Assembly: GCA_032622095.1 (NCBI GenBank)
Contig: CP136068.1
Coordinates: 114,624,509-114,688,508 of the forward strand
Direction of reading: 5' to 3'
Length of the DNA stretch: 64,000 bases
From: Siphonodentalium dalli
Taxonomy: Eukaryota > Mollusca > Scaphopoda > Gadilida > Siphonodentaliidae
Under the pieces are notes generated by a model. That model searched no databases and had not been told where the DNA came from. It worked only from the letters and a program-made list of their open reading frames with translations. This document shows positions 44,890 to 58,394 of the stretch, piece after piece. Position 1 is the first letter of the stretch, and every line of letters starts with the position of its first letter. The translations under genes and the position numbers were made by a program.

Positions 44890-45366
44890 ATGTTTATTTT
44901 ACACGGTGCATGGGGAATCGCGTGGTTTCGAGTTGATGAATATCACGCATTCAAAATGCCCGAGATGATCGCAAACACGACTAGAAACGAAGAAAAAGAT
45001 AATAAACTAGGATATGACATATTACAGCATTTTGGCAGCTACTATCATATGCTAAACTATTTTTCAAACAAGCTGAAACCTCATTTGTGTCCAAATTTGT
45101 CAGTCAAAGGATTATCCCAGATGTATGATATGGACTGGTGTATTCTACGAACCTCCGACTGGCAACTTTCGTCAGAATGTTACCAAAAACTACTGAATAT
45201 TTTGGAACAAATAAGCTATCAACTTGTTTTAAAAATAAAACATAAAATAAAACATAAACATAACAGTCAAAATCCTACGTTTTGTGTCAGTTCCTCATTA
45301 ACGCCACCGGTGTATACTGTGGGCCAAATATTAGAAAGACGGGGCCGATGTTGGTTTTATAAATAA
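44890..45366 (+). CDS. Unassigned 158-codon open frame
   Basis: ATG 44890 to TAA 45364-45366. The product is rich in Lys, Tyr, Leu and His and has no signal peptide or zinc motif. The last 20 residues (VYTVGQILERRGRCWFYK) faintly resemble the start of a chromodomain as found at the ends of some retrotransposon integrases, but the frame then stops. It could be a solitary exon, a retro-element scrap or chance. No neighbours support a function. Confidence 0.25.
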   Translation: MFILHGAWGIAWFRVDEYHAFKMPEMIANTTRNEEKDNKLGYDILQHFGSYYHMLNYFSNKLKPHLCPNLSVKGLSQMYDMDWCILRTSDWQLSSECYQKLLNILEQISYQLVLKIKHKIKHKHNSQNPTFCVSSSLTPPVYTVGQILERRGRCWFYK

Positions 45367-47300
45367 ATTGGGTCGCTTTAAAAGCTGTAGTGCTACCCCG
45401 AATGCGGTTATTTTGGGACGCGTTAAAGTTGTACTGCGACCCCGAGACCGGTAAAAGCTGTAGTTGGAATGTCCAAGTTCGTGAAAGTTCTATTGACTAT
45501 GCCGATGATTTGAGAAGCTTTATTGTTTTAGGATATTGTAGAAAGGCTAATCTGGCCGTGTCAAATTGAGCTACAGCGATGGCATATCTCGCAGGACAAC
45601 ACATTGCGGGTTTTCGTGGGGTGTGTATTCGCTGTATGTCTTATAGTTGCAGTATGTAACCATTATGACCGCGTTAATTGCTTTCGACGTTTAGGTATGA
45701 ACAATGGCTGGGCCATGCACTCTTGGCGGGAACACAATACTTCCGATTTTTTATCCGCATTTAGAAGCTTTCTGGTGTGGTGAATGAGAAACCTGCAGTA
45801 ATAAGCCGTAGTTTTTTTTAATAATTTGAAGGATTAGTTGTTTTAACGGAATTCATGTGACCAATATATTTTATATTATAATTTATATTTATGGCTAATA
45901 ATATGATCTTGGTGGCGTTACCATTTCTGACTATGGTGTGCTTGTATATTATGTTTTTGTACGATTTCGCTCGCCTCGGCCATTTTGAACGCGTGGTACT
46001 CGACAACATCGAACCCACGTGATTCCCCACCGTGTTATATATAACCCATTCGGTGTGCGACATAACTGACAACCTGTTGTGAAAGAGATTCCGCTTCCAG
46101 CAGACGGCGATCAATATCAACCTATAAAGATCAGATATTGTTAACTCTGCCAGGGCCTGACATAATATGCAGGTTTACGCTGGCGGAGCATAACATTGTA
46201 AGGATCGGGTGAAAATACAGTGTCTCCGAAATAAGTCGACGCCATTGTTTGGATGTGTGTTGTGTTACACGCTGGTGTGGAATGGAGATCCATGCCTATA
46301 TAACACATGTATCGCGCTCAGAGAATCGAGTTAGTCGCAGAGAACCGAGCGCTCGGTAGAGAACCGGAGTCCTCAGCAGAGAATCGGAATAGGAAAATAA
46401 CAAGTCAATCTCTGTGCATTTCGGGATTAGTTTTTAACTTTTTTTTAGTATCTGATAAAAAAAACCACGAAACACTGTTCTAATGCTATTGTTTTTTCAC
46501 GTTTTATGCCGCGATTGCTTGATAGAGAATCGAAATCGTCGCTAAAATGCTCACGAAACTCGGTAGAGAACCAAATCTCTAGGAGTATAGTCCCCCCCAC
46601 AGTGAAATAAGTGGAGGGAGTGACACCGTCTTTTGTTATTCGACAAATTTAACCCTATAAGTGGGTGGTCCGGCAGAAACTCAGTCAAGTGATCGCCAAA
46701 TTCAGAAGTCAGTTACGTTCAAAGGGTTCAAAATACGGGACGTTTCGAAACTGACCATGCGTGGATGTGATTAAACATTCAGTCGAAACCAATATAATAT
46801 GCCCATAAATATAACGAGGACATTGTTCGTAGCATTCCTTGACACTTGAAACTGCATTATAATGCTGTCTCATTTGAACGAAACATAAATCTGTAAGCCC
46901 CCTGTAGCGGTCGATTTACACAGATAATAATAACTTCTCGCCTCGATGAATTTTTAGGTACGCTACATTGTAGTTAACCTCAAACACACTAACAATTTAA
47001 TTCGCCCAAATTACTCGAATAAAACGTCTATAAATAAGTGCTAACATATATTTTGTATTTGTGAAATGAAAGATTATTGCATGCGCAAGGTCAATAAATG
47101 GGACATCTTTCACCATAAATAGACAGGTTTCGCAAACTGATGGTTAGATTTACGACTACGTTCAGCTGTTCGATTCCGTAAAATTCACGGAGGCCAAAAA
47201 GAGAGGTTTCGCATGTGACGCGTTTAGCTTTTTGTATCTGTAAAATTCAAGTGGGCCAAAACATTCGTTTCGCAAAACGTAACGACTACGACTAGGATTA
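45367..47300. other. No gene recognised
   Basis: Short imperfect repeats only (AGAGAATCGGA-like words 46320-46400; GACCCCGAG near 45440). I see no coding or RNA gene signal. Confidence 0.45.
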
Positions 47301-47308
47301 TTGAATAT

Positions 47309-47402
47309 TTTGTAATTTATAATCAATATACCCATCGAGCTGGTAATTTATAATTAATATACCCATCGAGTTTGTAATTTATAATTAATATACCCATCGA
47401 GA
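47309..47402. repeat. Three-unit ~31-bp minisatellite
   Basis: GTAATTTATAATTAATATAC then CCATCGAG repeats three times with small changes. Confidence 0.85.
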
Positions 47403-47439
47403 TTACACGGAACGCTAAATGAATTAGCATTTGTATCGC

Positions 47440-47994
47440 CCTGCAGACTGGGTTTCTTTTGGTTGTGTCTCAATCCCCACCCCACCCCCGACCCAAATTT
47501 GGTCAGAATGTTCAAAAGTTGGAAATCTCATACCTGGCACAACGTTAGTTGTGTTTTGACCAACAGTTGCATATAGTCCTACCTTCGGTCAAAAACTGAA
47601 ATGGTTACCGTTGAAATTTTTCCAACCTTATAATGTGGATATCGGGTTGGAAATTTTCAACACATGAAAAGCTTGAGGCCATGCATGAAGTCCAATTGCT
47701 AGGATTTTGCAATTTTCATTTTCAGATTCAGCATGATACGTTCTCACACCGGACCGAACCATGCAATTTTCGGATTTTTCATCTCAAAATGTTCTGATGC
47801 ATGGCTATACGCGACTATACTGGTCCATTCAAAATAGCTATCACCCAAGCATGTGGGGAAACAGTTGGAGAAAATCAAAGCTCAGCGGCGTGCTGGGTGT
47901 GCGAATAGAATTACGCAAACTTGTCAGTTTGGTATGGAAATTCCAAGGTGGACACTCCTCCCGCCCATGGAAACCCTCTAGTCACGGCCCTGCA
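47440..47994 (-). mobile_element. hAT-like MITE, CAGGGCCGTGAC variant
   Basis: The minus-strand end CAGGGCCGTGACTAGAGGGT at 47994 matches the CAGGGACGTGGC family. The opposite end near 47440 (CCCTGCAGACTGGG) is diverged. Interior has TTGGAAATTT words. No gene. Confidence 0.5.
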
Positions 47995-49299
47995 TGCAGA
48001 CGGAGAATGTGATGGATGGGTGCGCGATTTTAATATATTCCGATAAATTTGTGCCCATGTTAAGTCGACAAACGGAACGGATTTATCAGATATAATGCAA
48101 AGCAAGGAATGGTTGTCCGTGCAGTGAGTTTCAGGTTCGCACGGTCTGTATCATCTCTCTGTTGGAAAGGTTTCGGGGTAAAACGTAATCAAATTATGCG
48201 CACTTTCTAATCGCAGTCGTAATTTCCCATAACCGTGCGACAGATAGAGCATCAATTTCTTCGGTGTTCACCCAAAAATCCATTTGAAAATACAGACACT
48301 CGGTCAATTTGTTTTGTTGTATCGTGCAGCCATCATTTATCAGGCATTGGACAACCATCCCCAATTGGCCGATTGGCAAGAAGATTAATTATTATGTGGT
48401 TTGAGTTCCCCCGTGTACGTGGTATCGCCAAACCCGAGGGTATCGCCAAACCCGAGAAAATGAGAAAGTCATTTTTATATATATGATATGGGGATATGTT
48501 TGTTTCTCATCGTAAAACAGACAACGAACAACGTATGTCCACATGATGCAGGAGTATTTATCCTCCCGCTGTCAATCAGTTTTCCCAAATCAAACCATTT
48601 AATATTTTTTTACTAATTTTTTCAATAGTGTTTTTGCTTTTGCTCACTCAAATTTTCGAGAACATTCACCCACTAGTATAGTTCCTGGACTTCCACGCTG
48701 CCAAAACAAATGCCGGTATATAGTCGAATCTGTCAATGAAGCATAGGATTTAACAGAATTTAAAAAATCAGTGTCGTTCTCAATATCCGCGCGATATGGA
48801 GTGACCACTGTCGGCACAGAAAGATGTTAACGCCGCAGACGAAGATGTCACCAAACGCCGATCATCTGCATGTGCAGTAAATATGCGTAGTACTTAAGGA
48901 GTTTTTATGAGTTTTCGAGTGTTTTTATGTGTATCTGAGACTGATCAATTGGACTGCGAATGTCATCTGAAATATGAATCCATAACATATTCGAAACATA
49001 TTGTGTACATATCTATTATGAATGTATTTCAATTGAAATTAATTGAACATCCATCTCAGCATTCACATTTGCGATCTCAAAATGGTGAATGAATGATAAC
49101 GCGATGCCTTGATCACACGCACGTGAATGCTGTCGTTCGCATGCATGCAGCTAACCGGATATTCGTTTAGTATTAACATGCTTGGAGTTTGTATATAGAC
49201 CACACATGCAGGACGAAACGTATCAACGATTTGTTATAATCGTGTTTATTTTACAGACTTTATGACTCGTCCCACTCGCATAGTATTGTTATGAAGGTA
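47995..49299. other. No gene recognised
   Basis: Contains a direct repeat CGCCAAACCCGAG near 48425-48450; otherwise unassigned. Confidence 0.45.
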
Positions 49300-50019
49300 T
49301 TTTATGACCATTCAAATGGGCCTGTGATTTGAGACGTCCAGCGCATCGTCGTCGATGATTTCGATTGCCTGCACAAAATATGTTTCGTCCTCGGGAATGA
49401 GGATGTGCACATGTGGTCTATCGTGGTACCGGGGTCACCATCGGCAGGGACATATATGTTGCAGAAGGCCCAATGAAAGCTTCCATGTTATCGACAGACA
49501 CCAACGACTTTTGTGATATGAGTTTAGACAGACATCTATTCCTGGCATCTGATCTCTGCACACTGCCGTTGAAATCACCCATTACGACAACATGCCCTAT
49601 AGCTGAGTACATATCTAATAGATCATGTATATGATTCATATATTCTCTATACAATGTAACTGGGTAATTACTGGACGGTATAGGTACACCTGAAAGATGT
49701 AGACATACCGCGATTCTGAGATTTGTACTTGGATACCGCAAATGCGATCGTCGTCGTATTGGATGATTGAAACGGCACTTTCCAGTCTCGCATGCCACAT
49801 AATGGCAACTCCCCCTTTGGCCTTTCTCATTTGCATTGGGATTTTTTGTGAATAATCGCACACAACATGGTGGCGATAGGTTTTGTGTAATGTGGTCGAG
49901 AAAGTACCTGATGTTCCGTCTCTTAACATCCGAAACGAACCATGCAAGTGTTTGAAAAAAAATGCAAGTGTTTGAAAACAATGCAGACCCCCCCCCCCCC
50001 AACCACCTGCCCCCAACAA
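49300..50019 (-). pseudogene. LINE endonuclease domain, frameshifted relic
   Basis: Two minus-strand frames share one AP-type endonuclease domain. One (from about 50019 to 49690) carries KAKGGVAIMWHARLES and GIQVQI. The other (about 49700-49418) carries LYREYMNHIHDLL then HVVVMGDFNG, the catalytic DFNG block. Further along, after another break, a SNHRPI-like end (usual SDHxPI) appears near 49330. No reverse transcriptase follows at lower coordinates. At least two frameshifts or stops make it dead. It is not the same element as the LINE at 35041-37368. Confidence 0.75.
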
Positions 50020-50640
50020 CGCCCCCCTACATGAGTTACCCAGGGGGGGGGGGCGAGAACTCGCGGTGTCGATATTCCAACGTCCTTGAGATACGTGTAA
50101 CCGTCAACAAAACAATGTCATACTCTAATACGGATATAATAATTCTTGACATACTATGCTGTTATGGTGATCCATGATGAATGGGACAGTTACGCGTTAA
50201 CGAGGCAGCACAGTGTGGGTTTTATTATATCAAGATTCCAATATATGGCTTTAGTATATATTAGCTAAATGTTATCTCTCACAAACCATACAAACACGTC
50301 ATCAAATAAAGTAAAAGTGTTTTCTATATAGTATACCGGCGTGAGACATTCTACTTGATATATGGAGGGCGAATAAAATATGTTCACCTTTGGTGCAATT
50401 ATGACATTTCTTATTGCTTGAACGCATTAATTGTGATAAACAACTTTTTGTGGTCAAACCATGATATCGTCGGCTGAGTGCCTTTACATAAACACATATG
50501 TGTGTATAAACACATATGTGTGTTATATTACCTCCCATTAAAATCAAGAGGTAATACGGTCTATGACACATTTCCTCTTTTTGTGGGAAATTGAGTTTGA
50601 AAATTTGACCACCTGGTTCTCATATACCAGTGCATTATTA
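50020..50640. other. No gene recognised
   Basis: A G-run at 50043-50052 and a short palindrome CACATATGTGTGTATAAACA near 50496. Nothing else. Confidence 0.45.
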
Positions 50641-50651
50641 GTTTAGTTGTA

Positions 50652-50901
50652 CAGTAATGCTCTAATTAATCGACTCCTTAAACACAGCAGAAGTATGGGT
50701 AACTTTTCAGGATTTAGTCGGAAATATGGCTTGTTGCCATTCATCGGAAAGCTCTCGGAAATATGGCTTGTTGCCATTCATAGGAAAGCTCTCGGGGAGA
50801 GCTTTCCGATGAATGGCAACAAGCCATATTTCCGACTAAATCCTGAAAAGTTACCCATAATTCTGCTGTGGTTAAGGAGTCGATTAATTAGAGCATTACT
50901 G
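50652..50901. mobile_element. Palindromic Tc1/pogo-like MITE
   Basis: TA (50650-50651 and 50902-50903) flanks ends starting CAGTAATGCTCTAATTAATC. Arms of about 110 bp are almost perfect inverted copies, and a 53-bp piece (CGGAAATATGGCTTGTTGCC...) is repeated in the left arm. 250 bp, no protein. Confidence 0.85.
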
Positions 50902-50964
50902 TACGTTGATTTAGTGTGGTTGCTGGTGTCGAAATAATATTAAATATGAATATTCTTGCATTAA

Positions 50965-51508
50965 AGATGGTCTATCGCTTTGTAAACATGTGTTATATAG
51001 TTACCGGGGTATAAAATATTAGATATGAATCGAAGACCCCTGTCCGGAAAGGTTTCTATCGATTAATATTGATTATATTTCAAATATTTTCTTGTAAAAA
51101 AAAACGTGTGCTTATTTAGCTAACGAACAATAGTGGTTACTGTTAACAGAGACCAGAAATTTTATTGTGTAAATTTGTCACAAATAAACGTGAATTAGAC
51201 TCATTATCACTTATAACTATGTAATAAAACAATAAAAACAATCAATCTGGGACATTTGACGTTCGGAGCATTGTCATGGCAAAACCCTAATGATCTATAT
51301 CGCTATATGGTATATCGTCCGAATGGTCTGTTCTAGAAATAGAACAATAATTTGTCCAATTTAATCATCTCATTTTATAATAATATATTCGAAATAAAAT
51401 CAATGTTAATTGATAGAAGTGTTTCCGGGAATGTGTCTTCAATTCATATTTATTATTTGATACCCACGAAATTATTTCAAAATTGTTATATGAAGAGATA
51501 ATCCATCT
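50965..51508. mobile_element. Intact TTAA/AG-start MITE
   Basis: TTAA at 50961-50964 and 51509-51512. Ends AGATGGTCTATCGC and GATAATCCATCT. It is the inverted homologue of 5588-6091. Confidence 0.8.
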
Positions 51509-54289
51509 TTAAATGCCAATATTATGCTTCAATTTCGTTAAAACGTTTTTGGAAATAGAACATTTTGTGGACAAAAGTGCACTTGTGCGTCAGTGCTATA
51601 TAGTGGCTTTTTTTTGTATTTCAGCCACATGTTAGTGATAATATTGAAATAAAGGATGAATTATTGGCTAAAATCCAACAATCTTGCCACTTTTTAACGA
51701 AATGTAACATTAATTTTTTGGCCTAAATAAAGATGTTTTCTGAAAAATTGAAACTCTGGAGATAGAACATAATAGCACGGAAAACATGAATTTTTGCGAT
51801 CACATGATACCATAGCGGTATATCATTGCTCAATGGTGGAATAGAACACTCTAGTACTCAATATTTGACAATATTTGAATCTTCGTTCCATTATTATGAG
51901 CACGTGACAATTCAAGGAAAGGCTCTCTAGGTGGCAATGGGCATAATTATCTCGTCGAGACGAATCGAACGCCACCCATATTTCATTTTCCCGCCAAAAT
52001 GATCATAGAACATTATAGCACTCAGCCGACGATATACTGATATTTCTATTTGCGGCATGATGTTGGAAATTCACATATGATTATAACACCGTTTTTGCAT
52101 GACACTTGTCATAACATTCATAATTATAATTATTTATAATTAAAAAACATCCCACAAAGAATAGAAGCCATACATTTCTTTGTCGAAAAGGGGGATAACT
52201 CCACTTAAAACAAAGTCGGACGGACCTCATAATCTCAGGTTCCCATGGTACTAAAGATCTGTGCAAAGTTTTTTCAAAAACAATACTGTGGGCTTGGACA
52301 TTATGCATGTTGCGAAAAATGTCTAAGTCTAAAACAAAAGTCGGACGGACCTCATATAATCGCAGTTCCACGGGTTCCCATCGTACTTAATACCTGTGCC
52401 AAGTTTGAAAAAAATTACTGAAAAATGTAGGAATGTAAGCTCGGACAAAGTTGCGGACGGACTGACAGACAAGCGGTCAGGGCGGACAAGCTGATTCGTA
52501 TACCACAAGCCGCACGTTACGGGGGTATAATAATCAATCTAATGGTACTCACTGTTATGCATATCTTAATACGAAATCGTACGAACTGACTCCACCGATC
52601 AACTGACATGCAGCAATTATACAGACAGAGGACACCATGACTTGTCATTCGGGGACTTAATATCACTCATTCATACATCCATCAACACACTTTAATTGCG
52701 CTCATTCTCTAGAATCGTTCAGTTGGAAAGGTAGAAAGCACAACATCATTATAATTGTATAATGTAGTACGCTGTCGTATTTGTTCAACGGGCACAGTGC
52801 TCTGGAAGAAATGCACAAGGTTCGCTGCCCAAATCTTACGACAGCTGAATTTTGATATGGGTTTTGCCTAAATCCCTAATCAAATAATTGGTGAAGTTTC
52901 CTTTAGATAGTTTAATTTTCCAAAAACATTGTAGATAGTGCAATGAACACAACAACAACAAAAATGATAATATGCCTTATATATCCATAGCCATGCGCGG
53001 TGAAGTGGAGTCTCGATTCAGTATTAAGGTTAGATCATATTGAACTAGTTCAAAACCTGGGAACGTTTTGACAGGGAACCTTATACAGTCGAAGTATAAC
53101 GCGGGGAATATATTTCTCTGTTAAAGGGGGGCTGACTATACACTAAATCCGGCCATTTATGGGACCATCTCATTTTATACTCAACAGAATATATGAAACA
53201 AATGAATGAATTTGAGCCATGGATAAGTTCGAAACACTCGTGTGTACCATAAACAATGCAAACAACATGGTAATTATAATGAAAAATCTTTTATGACTGG
53301 AGTCATAAATTCATTTTCATTAAATAATTACCATGTACTATCTTTAAGTACTTTTATACGGACTGTACTTGCATATGGCACAGAAGACTTATTTTGTCAC
53401 ATAATTTTTCAAATTCGGTTCCCGACTTTCTTCTTATTGGAACACATTCACTGTCACATACACTGTAGGCTGAGTTGACATGTTTGCTGCACCGTCATAA
53501 ATCGTCAATGTTTGCATCAAATATAATTATTGTTATTATGTCATAAAAGAGGAATTGTGTTTGGAGGCACTGATATTCAGCGATTATCGTCAGGGAGTCA
53601 GGGACTTGGAATGTGCATTGGATGAGAGAAGTTGGACTTATACAAGTGCGCTGCGGGCGCGAAAAAGCGCATCCACTCTGTTTGTGATACCTATTTTTCG
53701 TACTTAAAGGCCCATTTAATTTTCGATTCACCGTTCACTTATTTATAGTGCCTTGATATCGGTTTTAATAACAATCTATGTCATAAAATATAATTAAAAT
53801 GCCATAATTCATAACCATTTGGAACGTCTGCACATGTGTGTCAGTAGGTGCCCATAGAGTAATAGAAAATAGCTGAACCCATAGAAACATTTCCCCTGTT
53901 GTCGCTCCTGGAATGCAACTTTAGTTTATTTTCAATGGAAGGATAATCGAAAAATAATAGATATTGTGCAGAAACTTGAGCACAGAACACACATCGGTAT
54001 CTCGTCGCGGTGTTTTGGAGAAGCTCCGAGCACCAGTTCTCCACTTCCAGTCACAAAAATGACCGTCCTCGGCACTGTGGAGTTAATCGCGTTGATAGTT
54101 AAAGAGCGTTCGTATCCGCAGTGTCGTTGATAAAGAGCGTATGCGTGTAATGTGATTCTTACGTCTGGGTCCACACGTGAGCGTGACTGTATCCAGACAT
54201 GAGCGTGTTGTGTGATTCTTACGTACTTAGGGCTTCCTAGGAACGGGGGAGATTTTCATCGGGTCAGTTTTTCCGCCCGATGTGATCTT
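51509..54289. other. Repeats only, no gene
   Basis: A direct repeat with GTCGGACGGACCTCATA lies at 52215 and 52344, followed by a CGGACGGACTGACAGACAAG tail and GGGGGTATAATAATC near 52505, like a dispersed short repeat. A fragment of the 20220 family is at 53030-53110. The rest is unassigned. Confidence 0.45.
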
Positions 54290-54573
54290 CACCTTGAAAC
54301 GGGTACCCACAAATGATATATATGTGTGTGTTCTTTATAGACTCGAACCGATTGAGCACAAACTTGCTACCCACGGGAAGTGTCATGGACGGGTTAAATT
54401 GTGACCCCGACCTGACCTTGACCTTAAAAATGATCAATTCAAGGTCAAATCGGGTAAAATTGAAATACAAAAAATTAAATTAAAAAATTCAAAAGGCACA
54501 ATTAAAACAAAAAATAAAATAAAAAATTGTCATGTTTCTGACGATTGCCGCCAGTGGTGGGCTAACCTGCTAG
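54290..54573 (+). mobile_element. Helitron 3' fragment (H7)
   Basis: TATAGACTCGAA, as in H6, then GACCTTGACCTTA. The end is an imperfect GCCGCC..GGTGGGC hairpin, TAACCTG and CTAG|T at 54570-54573. The 5' TC end is not identified. Confidence 0.5.
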
Positions 54574-55616
54574 TAATATATAAATTAAATCAATAATTGA
54601 AATTGATTTCAGTTTCTGAAGGGTTTGGAATAAACTTCTATAGTACAGGTTATCATTACCCGAGGTGTTACCAGAAAAGGGAATTTCAGCGACCGCCATA
54701 TTTATGTAGCCCAACTATTTGAATTTCAGGATCCGGTTGTTGCGGGGTCAATATAGGGGGTAAAATATGATTATTTTTTTTAATTTACATTTTCCTCATG
54801 CTACCCAACCTTATTTTTATGCATTTTTCGGGTTAGTTCATGTGGTGTTCATCAGTCTAAGTTTCTTAATTTGGTCGTTGAAGCTGAATTTGGGGATCAA
54901 CCCGGAATAAATTGGATACAAACTGATATTGGTGTCATTTGACGAGGAAAAAACATCGTGGTTTCTATATTACGCCAGTTCTCGAAATAAGTCATAATAC
55001 GCTAATATTGTGGCATCAGAAGTACGCAGTTATAGTAGTTAGTGTGAAATTAGAGTACGGGACCAAATATGGTGACACAAATATAAAATAATACAATCAC
55101 GGACATGAAGTGGCTATCAGAACGCCCGCAACTCCAAGACATACCACAAAGAAAGGGACATATTGGATAACAACATAGGTGTGACAATACGTGTTGGTAA
55201 TATACAAGTCTGTTGTTGAATATCTTTAGAGAATTTATGCTTCTAGAAAAGGTCACATAATAAATATATCCCTACTAAATCCCATTTAACTGTTTAATTA
55301 CACATATATCACACGATTCAAGATAACAGTATACAGATAAATCTGCATTACTTTTCCGTTTCTTTTCCGATTTAACCGTTATACGAGACTCTGCTTTCGG
55401 TTGCACTCTCCTAAGATACATTTGAGAGAATTCGTACATCTCTGATCAAACGTTTATATTATAATCAGGGAGCCTGCTCGGTTCTATTTGCACAATCGCG
55501 TACGAAAGATTTGATGCCGCACATTGGTTACACCCCATGCAGGAACATTCAAAGAAATCCGATTTCTTATGTTTCGCATTCCTGGAGTTTAGGAGCCAGA
55601 GACACCAATCCTCCCC
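54574..55616. other. No gene recognised
   Basis: AT-rich, unassigned. Confidence 0.45.
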
Positions 55617-56060
55617 AAATGACTTCTATTTGCACTTTAAAGTACGATGCTAATTTTTATATTAATAGTGTTCCAGCAATCACAGATCAACAATACACAA
55701 TTTCTGAAACGGAATTTCCTGGCGTTTTCATTTCAGAAGGTTTTTTTTTTTTGGAAAGTACCCTCAAAACCCATAAAAGTTACTTCTATTTGCACTTTCG
55801 AGTACAAAGCTCATTTTATATTAACTGTTCTCTAGTGATCTCTGATCAATAATACACAATCTCTGAAACGAAATTCCCTGGCGTTTTCATTTCAGAAGGT
55901 TTTTTTGAAATTACCCCAATACATACTGTCGAATACAAAGCTGAATTTTTCTTTAAATATGATTTTTTTTCCTTCACATTTCTCCACTATCATCACTGGT
56001 CACAAACCAAATGATAAGAAACGAAATCACCCGGCAAATGCATTAGAAAGGTGAAGGAAA
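55617..56060. repeat. Direct repeat, two ~160-bp units plus a partial third
   Basis: ACTTCTATTTGCACTTT at 55621 and 55780, and CCTGGCGTTTTCATTTCAGA at about 55718 and 55877. A third unit fades after 55920. Confidence 0.85.
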
Positions 56061-56329
56061 TTATGAAACAATAAAATGATATGGGTACGTTCACATACTA
56101 GCAAATTCACCTGCCAATTTTACAGGAATATTGTCATAGAAGGCTGTCTGCATGATGCACATACTTGATCAGATTAAATAGTGCAGTAACTGATGCATTT
56201 CATAGTTCTCATACATACAAGCGATACAACAATGAAAAAGTTACTTTATGGTTCAAAAAGTGTAAAATGGATCCGTATAATATAATATGCATCACTGCCA
56301 ATAAAGAATTTTCTTATTTTGAAAAAAAA

Positions 56330-57170
56330 CAACACTTAAAACAAGAAATAATATCTTGGAGAGTATACCAAGAAAATGCTCTTACATTAAATTTTCTTAT
56401 ATTTAAAAAAAAAAATTCTTATAGAAATTATTTAAATTCTGATTTATATGTGAGAATATTTTTCTTAATGTTTTATAAGAACGGATTAACTATTTGTCTC
56501 ATATTTTCTTAATGTAAGAAATAATTTCTTAAATCCTAGAAAGTTATGTTCTCATATTTTCTTAATATAAGAAATAAGTTCTAGCAATATCTAGAAAAGT
56601 AAGAAATATTTTCTCACATCACAAAGTAGTTTTCTAAATACTAGAAAAGGTAAGAGATAGTTTTTACATCCCAGAAAGTCTTTTTTTGTAATTCTAGAAA
56701 AAGTAAGAAATATTTTCTCAAACGTCAAGAAAAAGTTGTCAAGACTAGAAAAATAAGGAGTATACTTAGAAACAAAATTCTTGATATTGTATAAATAAAT
56801 TTCTTAAATCAATAATTTATTTCTAATATGTTAAGAAAGACACTTTCTTACTTTCTAGACACAATTAAGAAAATAATTCTCAATATAAGGAACTGTGTTT
56901 CTAGCAGTTTCTAAAATTAAGAAAAGTTTGTGGTAATAAATTTTCTCAAAGCAAGAAAAATGTTTTCTTACCAAGTATATTTAGTTCTCATATTTAGAAA
57001 TTTATTCTCATATGTTCTTCACGAAAGTTAAATTCTTGAAATGAGAACATGTAAGTATTTTTCTCATTTGAAGAAATTACGTTTCCAAGAAAAACATGTG
57101 AGAATAATGTTATATAATTATGAGAACTAATTTTACCTTGTAAGAAAACTTTGTTCTTGTTTTGAAAATA
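56330..57170. repeat. TTCTTA/TAAGAA-rich block
   Basis: Many short inverted words (TTTTCTTA, TAAGAAAT, TCTAGAAA). Like 18555-18900. Frames here are low-complexity. Confidence 0.6.
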
Positions 57171-58394
57171 AAAAATGCTCCTAAACTCTTACTCAAAATT
57201 ACAAATGAGTTGCCAATGTGGGCACAATGATGAGTAACACAACAGTCTAACACTACAGGAAATTATTGGTATCCGTAAAAACCAAATACATACAAATATA
57301 ACGAGCTACCCAGATGTGGAACAACAGACAAAATGTTCAAGTTTAGGAGATGTAAATTTAATGCAACAATCCAATTAGTTATATAGATTTTAATATGAAT
57401 GCCATACTGTATCACCAAGCAGACATAAAAACGTCTCGTTATCACTTGTATGCTTCAGTCCAGTGACCAAAATACATGAACCGCTGCCAAAAGCAAGGAA
57501 TAACATATCAGGATAATAACAACATGGAACACTCTTTGAAGATCCTGAAGATAAAGGGGTACTTTTTATTTCTCTCTGATGCCATACATTTTATTACACG
57601 CTTGTTCCTAGAATTACAGTGTTATTGCTGTTCCATACATACAAATCGGTATGGAACATACACATCTCGTTGATGTCAAATGGCATACATGACATCGCCT
57701 CAACCATGACACTGGAACTATAACACAAAAGCATCATCACAAATGACAAAACAAGCCATGCATGTATGTGCCTAAATAAACCTTGTACGCCTGTATTTTA
57801 ATGCACGGATTCTAGGACGGTGATGTGTAATAAACACAGAACGACGCATATGTATTAATGGATTTGAGCAAGCTTTTTCAGAGTATATAAATCTGGTAGG
57901 CCTATAGATTTCATGTTTTTATTGACCTATTTTATACATCCAGACAAACACACTGAACTGGAACAACCAGGAGCGTTCTTTGTTGGGATATTCTTAATAT
58001 GGTTAAAATAAAGAGCGTTTATCTCACTTCCCATTGAAAAATGGCCAAAACAAAATATAAATATATATAAATAATCAGATAACATAAAGCCGATAGACCT
58101 ATACATTTCGTGTGTTTATCGATCTATCTATCCTTCCAACGTACATGACTACATGTGTATCTGTATTGGTATACGTTGGAGGTTCAAATAATTCATGCGC
58201 TTCGAAGCGACTCGTAAAAATTGATGAATCAAATTTAGGGTCAGGAACCTACGTCACTAATGTAGACTCTAAACCTTCACTAATTCAGACATTCGGACAG
58301 CTGCTATCTGGACCTCATGCGGTGGATGGGCTAGATATTTGTTGCAGGAGTTATTGTGAAAGGAATTATGTTTATTTTACAAACATCTATTAAA
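57171..58394. other. No gene; ~230-bp duplication
   Basis: GTAGGCCTATAGATTTCATG (57897) and GATAGACCTATACATTTCGT (58093) begin similar stretches, each preceded by TATAAAT-like sequence. No coding frame is convincing. Confidence 0.4.
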
